A model generated the notes under the pieces. It did not search any database. It saw only the letters and a program-made list of their open reading frames with translations, and had not been told where the DNA came from. From Thermohalobacteraceae bacterium (GTDB lineage Bacteria > Bacillota > Clostridia > Tissierellales > VENL01), in the NCBI GenBank assembly GCA_030625765.1, contig DAOUQG010000006.1:1-33775 (forward strand): a stretch of 33,775 nucleotides of DNA, in the 5' to 3' direction. This document shows positions 9,754 to 18,830 of the stretch, one piece after another. Within the stretch, counting starts at the first letter, position 1. Every line of letters starts with the position of its first letter. A program made the translations under genes and the position numbers.

Positions 9754-10579
9754 AGTTTTATTATTTCTTGTTATTGGACACTTACTTAGTGATTTTATTT
9801 TCCAAAATAGTTCTATACTTAAAAAGAGATTTAGCGAAAATAAGAAGGAAATTATAGTTGGAAATTTACTTCATTGTTTAATACATTTTAGTTGTTCAGT
9901 GATATTAACACTATATTTTGTAATAGAAGGGCATTTAACATTGTTAGTTTATTTGATAAGTTTAATCCTTATAGCATGTGGACATTTTATTATTGACGTT
10001 TTAAAATCATTATTGATTTTGGGTTGGCCATCTATTCAAAACAATATTTATATATTTATATCGGACCAACTTTTACATATTCTTACAATAACATTGATTG
10101 TAATTGTTTATAATCCAAGTATAAACTTATCAAAAGCATTTTCTTTTATTAAAGATTATCCAAATAATATTGAGATATTTGATAGGTGGTTAATATTGAT
10201 TATTATCTTTTTTGCCTGCACTAGTGGTGTTGGAATTTTTATCAAAAAATTTATTACATATATAAATCTTAAGAAGTATAAGAAGTTTATTGACAAAGGA
10301 AATAGAATAATAGAAAAGAATTACGATGATCTAGGTATTTATAATGGAGGATATATAATAGGTATATTAGAAAGAATTCTTATATTATTAGGTATGGCGA
10401 TTGGACAACCTGGGATAATAGGGTTTGTACTTACAGCTAAATCAATTGCTAGATTCAAGAAATTAGATGATAGTAGGTTTTCTGAATATTTTATAGTAGG
10501 AACTTTTATTAGCTTTATTTGTGCAATAATAGGTGGTATATTTATAAGCTCACTACAAGTAATTCCAATCATCATATAA
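9743..10579 (+). CDS. DUF3307-like integral membrane protein
   Basis: LFLVIGHLLSDFIFQNSSILKKR...HCLIHFS N-terminus plus multiple hydrophobic segments; overlaps the SatD gene by 11 bp. Confidence 0.75.
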   Translation: MNFRVLLFLVIGHLLSDFIFQNSSILKKRFSENKKEIIVGNLLHCLIHFSCSVILTLYFVIEGHLTLLVYLISLILIACGHFIIDVLKSLLILGWPSIQNNIYIFISDQLLHILTITLIVIVYNPSINLSKAFSFIKDYPNNIEIFDRWLILIIIFFACTSGVGIFIKKFITYINLKKYKKFIDKGNRIIEKNYDDLGIYNGGYIIGILERILILLGMAIGQPGIIGFVLTAKSIARFKKLDDSRFSEYFIVGTFISFICAIIGGIFISSLQVIPIII

Positions 10580-10951
10580 AATAATTAAAGGCAGTTGTTT
10601 GTCTTTTGCTAGCTTTATAGCTTCTCTTGCCCTATAAAATGAAGGTCCATCCAATTGATTTACAGTTAGTTCAAAATCATTTATAGTGATCTCACCGATA
10701 CCAATACCAGTATAAAATTTGATTTCTGGCAAAGTATTTCTAAAAAACTTAATAACTTTTAAATAATCGCAGGGGTATTTTAGAAGTCCTTGCCATTCAT
10801 CACCAATGGTTATTAAAAATGGTGATGCAATAACATCTTTAAAATGTTCATTGGTTTGTTTTAGCATATCTATAATTTTATACTGTATCTTGTCACGGTT
10901 TTTTAATTTTCTTGAAGATCTTACATCACAAACTATAGTACAATAAATCAT
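10553..10951 (-). CDS. Short SatD-like protein (no HTH region), convergent with the DUF3307-like gene
   Basis: TIVCDVRSSRKLKNRDK, ITIGDEWQG, YTGIGIGEI, GPSFYRAREAIKLAKDKQ; clear paralogue of the N-terminal half of 8935-9753. Confidence 0.75.
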   Translation of the reverse strand: MIYCTIVCDVRSSRKLKNRDKIQYKIIDMLKQTNEHFKDVIASPFLITIGDEWQGLLKYPCDYLKVIKFFRNTLPEIKFYTGIGIGEITINDFELTVNQLDGPSFYRAREAIKLAKDKQLPLIILYDDWNYL

Positions 10952-11194
10952 GACTACCTCCTAGTTGATATAGTTAAGCTTAAAACATAACTTACCTACA
11001 GTTCATATTTAAACATTAACTATAAAACAGTTTAGATTCAAACCTAAACTTTGATTTTTGTTTATGGATTATTTGAATATAGTATTTGTTGAGTACAGAC
11101 AAAAAATAATATTAATATTCTATAGAAGCATATTTTATAATATGAGAATTTAAATAAGTTGTGAGTTAATCTAACAAGTTTTTTAAATCATAAA

Positions 11195-11300
11195 TGACAA
11201 AGGGACGTTTCGTTTGACATATAAGTAGTTAATAATAAACAAAATTATGACAAAGGGACGTTTCGTTTGACATATAAGTAGTTGATAATAAACAAAATTC
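11195..11300. repeat. Two tandem copies of a 53-bp unit beginning TGACAAAGGGACGTTTCGTTTGACATATAAGTAG
   Basis: Unit starts at 11195 and 11248, almost identical. Confidence 0.9.
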
Positions 11301-11311
11301 GGGTTATAAAT

Positions 11312-11407
11312 ATGGCAAGAAAAAAGAGAAAAAGAAGTGAGACAGGAATCTATCATATAATGTTAAGAGGAATAGATGTATATGCGTCAAGGGACCCGAG
11401 TTATTGA
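11312..11407 (+). pseudogene. Truncated Y1/IS200-like (REP-associated) transposase N-terminus
   Basis: MARKKRKRSETGIYHIMLRGIDVYASRDPSY*: MARKxR..TGIYHIMLRGI matches the N-terminus of REP-associated tyrosine transposases, then stops at the repeat junction. Confidence 0.8.
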
Positions 11408-11597
11408 CAACATTTTTTTGATGAGTAACTTTTAGAGTAAAAAAGGTTAAATCAATGATTCACCAACATCTAGTTCTTTTTTACTGTAAAAACTTATAAT
11501 TAATAAATCACGTGGAAAAACAGGACTGAGTTGAAAAGGACTTACACTGTAATAAGGAATACAAAGTTGTCAATAACACCGACATTGTCCTTGAGAC
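11386..11597. repeat. Intergenic repeat family copy 3
   Basis: Arms gtcaaggg..gagttattgacaac / gttgtcaataacaccgac...ccttgagac; shared core. Confidence 0.8.
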
Positions 11598-11665
11598 ATG
11601 GCATTTTATACCTTAGGATACATTAGTCAGTTTGAAAAATTCATAATTGGAGTAAATAAATCATT

Positions 11666-11711
11666 AAAAAATACCTCACATGTTTTATTGAACTGTGTGA
11701 GGTATTTTTTA
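11666..11711. terminator. Bidirectional-type terminator hairpin
   Basis: AAAAAATACCTCACA...TGTGAGGTATTTTTT. Confidence 0.8.
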
Positions 11712-11825
11712 CATGTTTAAAGATTCAGAGGTTTGGCAGGAATTGTGTCAGATTTTGTTGAATATTATCAAAAAAGTGATTATAAAATCATGAAAACACG
11801 CAAACTACAAAATCTACCAAAAACA

Positions 11826-11841
11826 TGGCACAAATGTTGCA
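11826..11841 (+). promoter_or_regulatory. Sigma-54 (-24/-12) promoter for the LevR-type regulator
   Basis: TGGCAC-AAATG-TTGCA, consensus -24/-12 elements with exact N5 spacing, about 26 nt upstream of the ATG at 11867. Confidence 0.85.
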
Positions 11842-11866
11842 CAAATTGTTAGTGAGGGGTGAAGAA

Positions 11867-14839
11867 ATGAAAGACCGTTTAGTTAAATTGATTGAATCTG
11901 AAGATAAAAAAAACTCTTATACCGATGATCAATTAGCCAAGATGTTAGGTGTACGAAGAGATGTCGTCACAGTTTTAAGGAGTGAATTGAACATTTTGAA
12001 TTCTAGGGAGAGATGCAAGCCCTTTTTAGTAAAGGAAATTAAAGAAATAATTTCTGAAAAACCTAAGATATCAAGCCGAGAACTTACAGAATCCATAAAA
12101 AGGAGGGGCTTTAATGTTTCAAGATATCTTGTATCTGAGATAAGAAAAGAAATTAAAGAAAAAATGCCTAAAATGAGTTTGACAAAAAGCCATACTAAGT
12201 CTTCAGATGATATAAATATTACAATCACTACTAATGGACAAAATATACTGAATAAGCAGCATACTATAACATCAGCATTTAAAAGGATTATTGGATTTGA
12301 TGGTAGTTTGAAGCCTCAAATTCAGCAGGCAAAAGCAGCAATATTGTATCCTCCCCACGGCCTTCATACTTTGATTTTTGGCTCTACCGGGGTAGGAAAA
12401 AGCAACCTAGCTGAAGCTATGTATGATTATGCTTTAGAAGTTGGTGTTCTTCCGCCTGCGGGACCTTTTGTTATTTTCAACTGCGCAGATTATGCTGAAA
12501 ATTCTCAGTTTCTTCTATCACAGCTTTTTGGGCATGTAAAAGGAGCTTACACCGGTGCTGAAAAGGCGAAAGAGGGTTTAGTGGAAAAAGCGAACGGAGG
12601 AATACTTTTTTTAGACGAAGTTCATCGCCTGCCTCCCGAGGGTCAGGAACTGCTGTATTTCTTGATGGATAAAGGGAAATTCCGGCGCATGGGAGAAACG
12701 GAGATTGATCGTACTGCTCAAGTCTTAATCATTGCTGCCACTACAGAAGATATAGAATCATCGCTTTTATTAACTTTTCGACGAAGAATACCTATGATTA
12801 TTGAGCTTTCACCTTTATCAGCGAGACCTCTTGATGAGAGGTATCAAATAATAAGGACTTTCTTTAATAAAGAATCGAACAGAATAGGGGTCAAGATAAA
12901 GGTAATACAAGAGACTTTGAGAGCTCTTTTGCTATATGATTGTCCAGGTAACATTGGTCAGCTCAAAAGTGATATTCAAGTCGCCTGTGCTCGGGGGTTT
13001 TTAACTTATGTAGGAGGTCATAAAGAATATATAGAAGTTGATTTGATTGACCTACCGGTTCACGTTCGAAGAAGATTATTAAAAATACAAGATCGTAAAC
13101 CTGAGGTTGAAAGTTTTATTAAAACAGACTTGATAGCAAGACCTGGTCAAATAGATACTAAATTCGAACTTAAAGAAGATCTCTATACATTGCCGCAAGA
13201 AATTTATCAACATATCGAGGAAAGATATGAGGAGCTTGAGCTGCAGGGCTTAAATCAGGATATGATAAATCGGGTAGTCGGAGGAGAACTTGAAATTAAG
13301 TTTCAGCAATTGATAAATCAAGTAGAAACAAGTCATCAAACACTGCCCAAACAAGATTTGGCAGGAATAGTGGGGCAGAATATTGTTGACATAGTAGAAA
13401 AGGTGATAAAAATAGCAGAAAAAAGGATGGGAGAAATAGATAATCATCTTTTCTACTGTTTTGTGATACATTTAAGTGCAACTTTAGAGAGAATTCAACA
13501 AGGCAAACCCATAGTGAACCCACACTTAGAAAAGATAATGAGTGAATATAAACTGGAATATAATGTAGCCAAAGAAATGGTCAAATATATTGAAGTACAA
13601 TTAGGTTACAAAATACCCCAAGATGAAATAGGATTTATTGCAATGTATCTTAGAACAAAAACGAGACCTCTGGATGTAAAACAGGGAAGGGTTGGAGTTG
13701 TGGTACTTTCTCACGGAAGAGTGGCCCAAGGTATGGCCGAAGTAGCAAACCGACTACTAGGTGTAAATCATGCTGTAGGGATAGAAATGTCTCTGGATGA
13801 AAGACCAGAATCAACTCTCCAGAGAACTACCGATGTTGTAAATGAAATAAATGAAGGGAAAGGTGTACTGCTCCTTGTGGATATGGGTTCACTAATAACT
13901 TTTGGCGAGATTATTACTAGAAAAACAGGTATTCCCACAAAAACCGTGGGTCGTGTGGATACAGTTATGGTATTGGAAGCAGTAAGGAAGGCCCTCTTAC
14001 CCGATACTAACTTGGATGAAATTGTGGCAAGTATAGATAAACACAAGGTTGGACTTGGAAGACTCGCACCTCTTATAGTATCAGAAAATAAAGATAAAAA
14101 GATTATTATAACTCTATGCATTACTGGTGAAGGAACAGCTTTAAGAGTAAAAAAACTTATCGAAAATATGATACCAGATATTCATAAAAAAGCTGAAATT
14201 ATTCCGATTGGTGTTGTTGGTGATGAAGAGTTATCGCTGAAAATAGATGAAATTAAGAAGAAAGGTTCTGTTGTAGCAATTGTAGGAACTATAAAACCAA
14301 AAGATAATTCTATACCGTTTATTTCATTGGAAAAAATAATAAATGGGGAAGCAGTAGAAAAATTACAAAACATACTTGATATAGGGTTAACTTTAAAAGA
14401 ATCCATGAAAAAAGGCTTTTTGGAATCACCACTGACTAAAGTGATTTATGATGAACTTATAATTGTTGAGCCGAATTATCAAACAAAGAGCGATGTTATA
14501 GAAGGTCTTGGCGGACTTCTAATAAAAAAGGGGTTTGTAAAGGAAGAATTTTTGTTTGATGTTTACAAAAGAGAGGTTATGGCTCCAACATTAATAGATG
14601 ACATTGCTGTTCCTCACGGAGACCCGAAGAATGTGATAAAATCCGCCATTGCAGTGGCTGTGTTAAAGAAACCTTTGGAGTGGTCGCCAGGAATTGTGGT
14701 GGAAAATGTTTTCATGATGGCATTGAAAGAAGATTCAGAAGATATTGTTAGAAATTTTTATAGTTTAGTAAAAAAAACTGACTTCTTGGTAAAGTTGAAG
14801 AAATCCCACAATTCGCTTGAAGTTAAAGCATTATTTTAG
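11867..14839 (+). CDS. LevR-type sigma-54-dependent transcriptional activator with PRD and PTS EII-like domains
   Basis: FGSTGVGKSNLAEAMY Walker A, GHVKGAYTGA loop, ILFLDEVHRLP; PRD region; VVVLSHGRVAQGMAEVANRLLG (EIIA-Man-like); C-terminal EIIA-like DDIAVPHGDP; gaggggtgaagaaATG RBS. Confidence 0.92.
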   Translation: MKDRLVKLIESEDKKNSYTDDQLAKMLGVRRDVVTVLRSELNILNSRERCKPFLVKEIKEIISEKPKISSRELTESIKRRGFNVSRYLVSEIRKEIKEKMPKMSLTKSHTKSSDDINITITTNGQNILNKQHTITSAFKRIIGFDGSLKPQIQQAKAAILYPPHGLHTLIFGSTGVGKSNLAEAMYDYALEVGVLPPAGPFVIFNCADYAENSQFLLSQLFGHVKGAYTGAEKAKEGLVEKANGGILFLDEVHRLPPEGQELLYFLMDKGKFRRMGETEIDRTAQVLIIAATTEDIESSLLLTFRRRIPMIIELSPLSARPLDERYQIIRTFFNKESNRIGVKIKVIQETLRALLLYDCPGNIGQLKSDIQVACARGFLTYVGGHKEYIEVDLIDLPVHVRRRLLKIQDRKPEVESFIKTDLIARPGQIDTKFELKEDLYTLPQEIYQHIEERYEELELQGLNQDMINRVVGGELEIKFQQLINQVETSHQTLPKQDLAGIVGQNIVDIVEKVIKIAEKRMGEIDNHLFYCFVIHLSATLERIQQGKPIVNPHLEKIMSEYKLEYNVAKEMVKYIEVQLGYKIPQDEIGFIAMYLRTKTRPLDVKQGRVGVVVLSHGRVAQGMAEVANRLLGVNHAVGIEMSLDERPESTLQRTTDVVNEINEGKGVLLLVDMGSLITFGEIITRKTGIPTKTVGRVDTVMVLEAVRKALLPDTNLDEIVASIDKHKVGLGRLAPLIVSENKDKKIIITLCITGEGTALRVKKLIENMIPDIHKKAEIIPIGVVGDEELSLKIDEIKKKGSVVAIVGTIKPKDNSIPFISLEKIINGEAVEKLQNILDIGLTLKESMKKGFLESPLTKVIYDELIIVEPNYQTKSDVIEGLGGLLIKKGFVKEEFLFDVYKREVMAPTLIDDIAVPHGDPKNVIKSAIAVAVLKKPLEWSPGIVVENVFMMALKEDSEDIVRNFYSLVKKTDFLVKLKKSHNSLEVKALF

Positions 14840-15162
14840 AGATATTTCTATCATATCACTAAAAATGCCGGAAATGTTGGAATGGAACTTGCAATTATTT
14901 TCTAATGAGACAGCAGATAATGGAACAAGTAAAAGTCTATTAGAAAAGACTAGCTATTAAATGTAGGATTATTCTCTTTAACATAGCCTTCAAAACTATT
15001 AGTATAATAAGTTAAAATAGAGAATTTGTCTATAAGTAGCATTCATATGGATTTCTTCTTACTTATTAATATATTAACAGATATATTAAATAAATAGAGG
15101 GGAAAATCCTATGAAATAGATTAATAATAGTAGTTTTTTCAATAGGCACAGGTTTTTGCAAT

Positions 15163-15290
15163 GGACTATATACATTTAGAAAGGAGGGTTATTTATAATT
15201 ATTATCGTGTAAACAATTATTGATTGATATTTTTAATTCATTATTTACACAAGGTATATACATTTAGAAAGGGGAGTTATATAATTATGA
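15163..15290 (+). repeat. Imperfect direct duplication of a leader/RBS segment upstream of the EIIC gene
   Basis: 'tatatacatttagaaaggagggttatttataattat' at ~15167 and 'tatatacatttagaaaggggagttatataattat' at ~15255. Confidence 0.8.
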
Positions 15291-16702
15291 GTCAAACAAT
15301 TATTAATGTTTTTAAATGGGTATTTGCACAAGGAGCTCCAGTTATAGTTCCAATATCAGTGTTAATTCTTGGATTGGTATTTCGCGCACCAAAGAAAGGA
15401 ATTTTTGCAGGTGCATTACGTATGGGGGTTGGGTTTACAGCTCTATTCGCTCTTGTAGGTATCATATTCTCAGCTCTAGGACCAGCAGCAAATGAAATGG
15501 CTGCACGCTTTGGTCTTAGCTTTTCTGTTACTGACCTTGGATGGCCAACTCAATCTGGTATTGTGTTTGCAATTCCTTGGTCTATGGCTGCTATCGCAGT
15601 ATTTATTGTCTTAAATTCAATTTTGGTTGCTACTGGTATTGTAAATACACTTAATGTGGATTTCAATAACCATTGGATTTTTGTATTTTATATGGGGGCT
15701 ACTTTATATATTACAGGCAGTTGGGTCTTCACAATTTTGGTTGGATTAATCTTTTGGTTTGTATCTCTAAAAATGGCAGATTGGCTTTATCCTATGATAG
15801 ATGCATATTATGATATGCCAATGGAAGGCATTACTATAACACATGCTTATTCTATACTTTGGGCTCCAATTGGCTTCTTGTTAGATAAATTGTGGGATTC
15901 TATTCCGGTTATTCGTGATATTCAATGGGACCATGAGTCTATCAAAGAAAAATGGGGATTCTTTGGTGAACCTGTCTTTATGGGTTGGTTAATTGGTTTA
16001 TTTGTTGGTGTGATTGCTTACTTTGACTGGCCGCCTACAGGTGCTCAAATAAGTTCTGCTTTGAGTCTTGCGTTTACTGTTTCATTCTTTATGCTTCTTC
16101 TTCCAAGAGCAGCTGAGCTTATTGTGGCAGGTATGGCTCCGTTATCAGATGCTGTTCGTATATTCGTTACCAAGAGGATGCCTGGACGAAAATTCCACTT
16201 AGGTCTTGACGCTGCAGTATTAGTAGGAGCACCTGAGCATGTGGCTATTGGGGTTCTAACTACACCTATTGCATTTTTGATAGCATTTCTACTTCCAGGG
16301 AACAAAATGCTGCCTTTGGGAGATGTTGCAGGATTGTTTATTTTCATATGTGTGTTTATAACAAATACAAATCGTGGAAACATATTCCGTGGATTGCTTA
16401 ATAGTGCGTTAATATTAATACCTGTATCTTTCTGGATTGGTTCAGCTATGTCTCCAGCTAATATGGTAATGGCAAATAGTACTGGTTTTGCTTTACCAGA
16501 AGGGGCAGGATTGATTTCTTCACTTTGTGTTGGTACTACTCCATTTGGATTTGCTCTTTATAAAGTAAGTGAATTCTTTACTGGCATTGGATCATTTAAA
16601 GATCTTGTGATAGGAATATCTATTATTGCTGTATTTGCTTTTGTTTGGTATCTAATGCGTAATAGACCAAAGGAATATGCAAAAGAATTGCTTGGAGAAT
16701 AA
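15287..16702 (+). CDS. PTS galactitol-family EIIC component
   Basis: GAPVIVPISVLILGLVFRAPKKGIFAGALRMGVGFTAL, ADWLYPMIDAYYDMPMEGITITHAYS; polytopic; RBS aaaggggagtt before ATG 15287. Confidence 0.9.
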   Translation: MSQTIINVFKWVFAQGAPVIVPISVLILGLVFRAPKKGIFAGALRMGVGFTALFALVGIIFSALGPAANEMAARFGLSFSVTDLGWPTQSGIVFAIPWSMAAIAVFIVLNSILVATGIVNTLNVDFNNHWIFVFYMGATLYITGSWVFTILVGLIFWFVSLKMADWLYPMIDAYYDMPMEGITITHAYSILWAPIGFLLDKLWDSIPVIRDIQWDHESIKEKWGFFGEPVFMGWLIGLFVGVIAYFDWPPTGAQISSALSLAFTVSFFMLLLPRAAELIVAGMAPLSDAVRIFVTKRMPGRKFHLGLDAAVLVGAPEHVAIGVLTTPIAFLIAFLLPGNKMLPLGDVAGLFIFICVFITNTNRGNIFRGLLNSALILIPVSFWIGSAMSPANMVMANSTGFALPEGAGLISSLCVGTTPFGFALYKVSEFFTGIGSFKDLVIGISIIAVFAFVWYLMRNRPKEYAKELLGE

Positions 16703-16776
16703 TAAGAAGAGTAAATTTTATAAAAATGTATTATAAGTCAAGAAATATCTTTTATTTTTAGATTAAGAGGGAGTTG

Positions 16777-17106
16777 ATGAAAACAATGATTAGAAGAAAT
16801 AAATCGAAAGAAAAAAAAGATAAAAAAAGGATAATGTTAGTTTGTGGTTCGGGCATGGTATCTAGTACATTAGTATACCCTATGGTAGAAGAAATTCTAA
16901 AAGAAGGCGGCTATCGTTTTGAAATTATTAAAGGTGGTTTTAATGATATAAAAAATCATGCTAGCATTAATTTGATATTGACCACTGTATCACCATTACC
17001 AAAAGAAGTGGTTGAAATGGGCATTCCTGTTGTGGTAGTAACATCTCTATTTAGAGGTGATAAAGAATCAGTTCGAGAAAACATATATACAGAATTAAAA
17101 AAATAG
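16777..17106 (+). CDS. PTS galactitol-type EIIB component
   Basis: RIMLVCGSGMVSSTLVYPMVEEIL (phospho-Cys loop). Confidence 0.88.
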   Translation: MKTMIRRNKSKEKKDKKRIMLVCGSGMVSSTLVYPMVEEILKEGGYRFEIIKGGFNDIKNHASINLILTTVSPLPKEVVEMGIPVVVVTSLFRGDKESVRENIYTELKK

Positions 17107-17335
17107 TCTAATTAATAGCTTAATTGAGTTGTGCCTTTTGCTTTAATTTAATTGCAACAAACCTAAAGAGTAAGTTTTTTATAAGAATAATGGCAAAGTC
17201 ACGTAATATCTGGTATTTCTCTAAAATGAATGAGAATATGCAGTAATACGAGTTTTATATGAAAATAAAAGTGACTATATTTATCCGTTGGGAAAATTCC
17301 AGCAAAGAAATTTATCTTAATATATGTAAGAGGAT

Positions 17336-17818
17336 GTGATAAAAATTAAAAATATATCAATAACGGATATTATTGAACCAGATGTTATCCAGTTAAATGT
17401 GTCTGCTGCTAATCGTGATGAGGCTATCTATAAGGCTGGCTACTTGTTAGTAAAGAAAGGAATAGTTGAAGAACGATATATTGACGCTATGCTCAAAGCA
17501 TGCAATGATTTAGGTCCTTATATTGTTCTTGTTCCAGGGGTAGCTATTCCTCATGCTCGTCCAGAAGCTGGAGCTAAGGGATTAGGTATTTCAATTATTA
17601 CGCTCAAAGAAGCAATACCTTTTGGTAACGAAGAGAATGATCCTGTTCATACAGTAATTGCATTAGCTTCAGATGACAATAAAAATCATATTGGCTTGCT
17701 AACTAGCCTTTCCAATTTCTTAATGGATAATGAAAAGGTAAATAAAATGCATGCTGCAAAAACCACTGAAGAAGTAATATCCTTACTACTAGAAAATAAT
17801 GTACAAAAAACCTGTTGA
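17336..17818 (+). CDS. PTS EIIA component (fructose/mannitol/galactitol type)
   Basis: YIVLVPGVAIPHARPEAGAKGLGISIITLKEAIPFGNEENDPVHTVIALAS; GTG start. Confidence 0.93.
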   Translation: MIKIKNISITDIIEPDVIQLNVSAANRDEAIYKAGYLLVKKGIVEERYIDAMLKACNDLGPYIVLVPGVAIPHARPEAGAKGLGISIITLKEAIPFGNEENDPVHTVIALASDDNKNHIGLLTSLSNFLMDNEKVNKMHAAKTTEEVISLLLENNVQKTC

Positions 17819-17883
17819 TAATTTGGCTATTTAAGGAAGATAATTGAAATAATTGTAGCATTACTTATTAAGGAGGAAAATTA

Positions 17884-18567
17884 ATGAAACCTGAATTATT
17901 AGTCATGTTGGTGAAAAATGATAGAACAGTAGAAAATGCAATTGAAATATTTAATAAAGCAAAGCATCTTCCAGTTTCGCATTGGGGTTTTAAGGATGTT
18001 GGTTTGAAAAAAGATCAAATGATTGAGCTTGTAAAAGAAATGAAAGATGCAGGGAAGACAACATATCTTGAAATCATGAGTTCCGATGAAGAAGGGGGAT
18101 TACAAAGCGCTCAACTTGCAATAGATTGTGGTTTTGATGTGGCTATAGGTACAGTATATTCCGATTCAATAAATTCTCTTCTTAGAAATTCAAGTACAAA
18201 ATATTATCCTTTTACAGGAAAACTTGAAGGTCACCCTGCCACTTTAGTTGGAAGTGTTGATGAGATTATTAATCATGGGAAAATGATGCAATCTAAAGGA
18301 GTTGACGGCTTAACTTTACCTACATATCGTTTTGTAGGAAATCATAAAGAATTGATTGATGCAATTGCTAAAGAAATCGAAATTCCAATTATTTCTGCAG
18401 GGAGTATTAACTCTTTAGAACGAGTTGATGAGTTGAGTCAAGCTGGTATTTGGGGTGTTACAATCGGGAGTGGTTTCTTTAATAAGAACTTTTTACCTGA
18501 AGGTACATTCAATGAAAATATTGAAGCTGTTGTAGAATGGATTAGTAACTCTAACAAATCTAAATAA
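17884..18567 (+). CDS. TIM-barrel protein (HisA/HisF/NanE-like phosphosugar-binding fold) in the PTS operon
   Basis: Alternating beta/alpha pattern, C-terminal IPIISAGSINSLERVDELSQAGIWGVTIGSGFF phosphate-binding motif; aaggaggaaaattaATG RBS. Confidence 0.65.
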   Translation: MKPELLVMLVKNDRTVENAIEIFNKAKHLPVSHWGFKDVGLKKDQMIELVKEMKDAGKTTYLEIMSSDEEGGLQSAQLAIDCGFDVAIGTVYSDSINSLLRNSSTKYYPFTGKLEGHPATLVGSVDEIINHGKMMQSKGVDGLTLPTYRFVGNHKELIDAIAKEIEIPIISAGSINSLERVDELSQAGIWGVTIGSGFFNKNFLPEGTFNENIEAVVEWISNSNKSK

Positions 18568-18785
18568 CTTTAGAAATATTTCTTGAGAGTAACTTATAAA
18601 TGCAAAAAAATTGATAGGAAAAAGATAAACTGAAGTAAAATAAAACTTTTTGACCTATCTAAGTCAAATTGGGGTAACGTGCTGACTTAGGAAATAACAG
18701 ATGAACAACAGGTACCTGTTGGCAATATAGCGCACAAGTTTTACAATACAACGTTAATGCTTACATTTTTGTCATTACAGGCAAC

Positions 18786-18830
18786 AATCTAACAGCCACC
18801 GCTTTTGATGTGAAAGCGACGGCTGTTTTT
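18786..18830 (+). terminator. Strong terminator after the PTS operon
   Basis: AACAGCCaCCGCTTT / AAAGCGaCGGCTGTTTTT. Confidence 0.85.

Noticed and set aside
13250-14121. Minus-strand ORFs inside the LevR-type gene
   Set aside because: Shadow ORFs of a clearly coding + strand gene.
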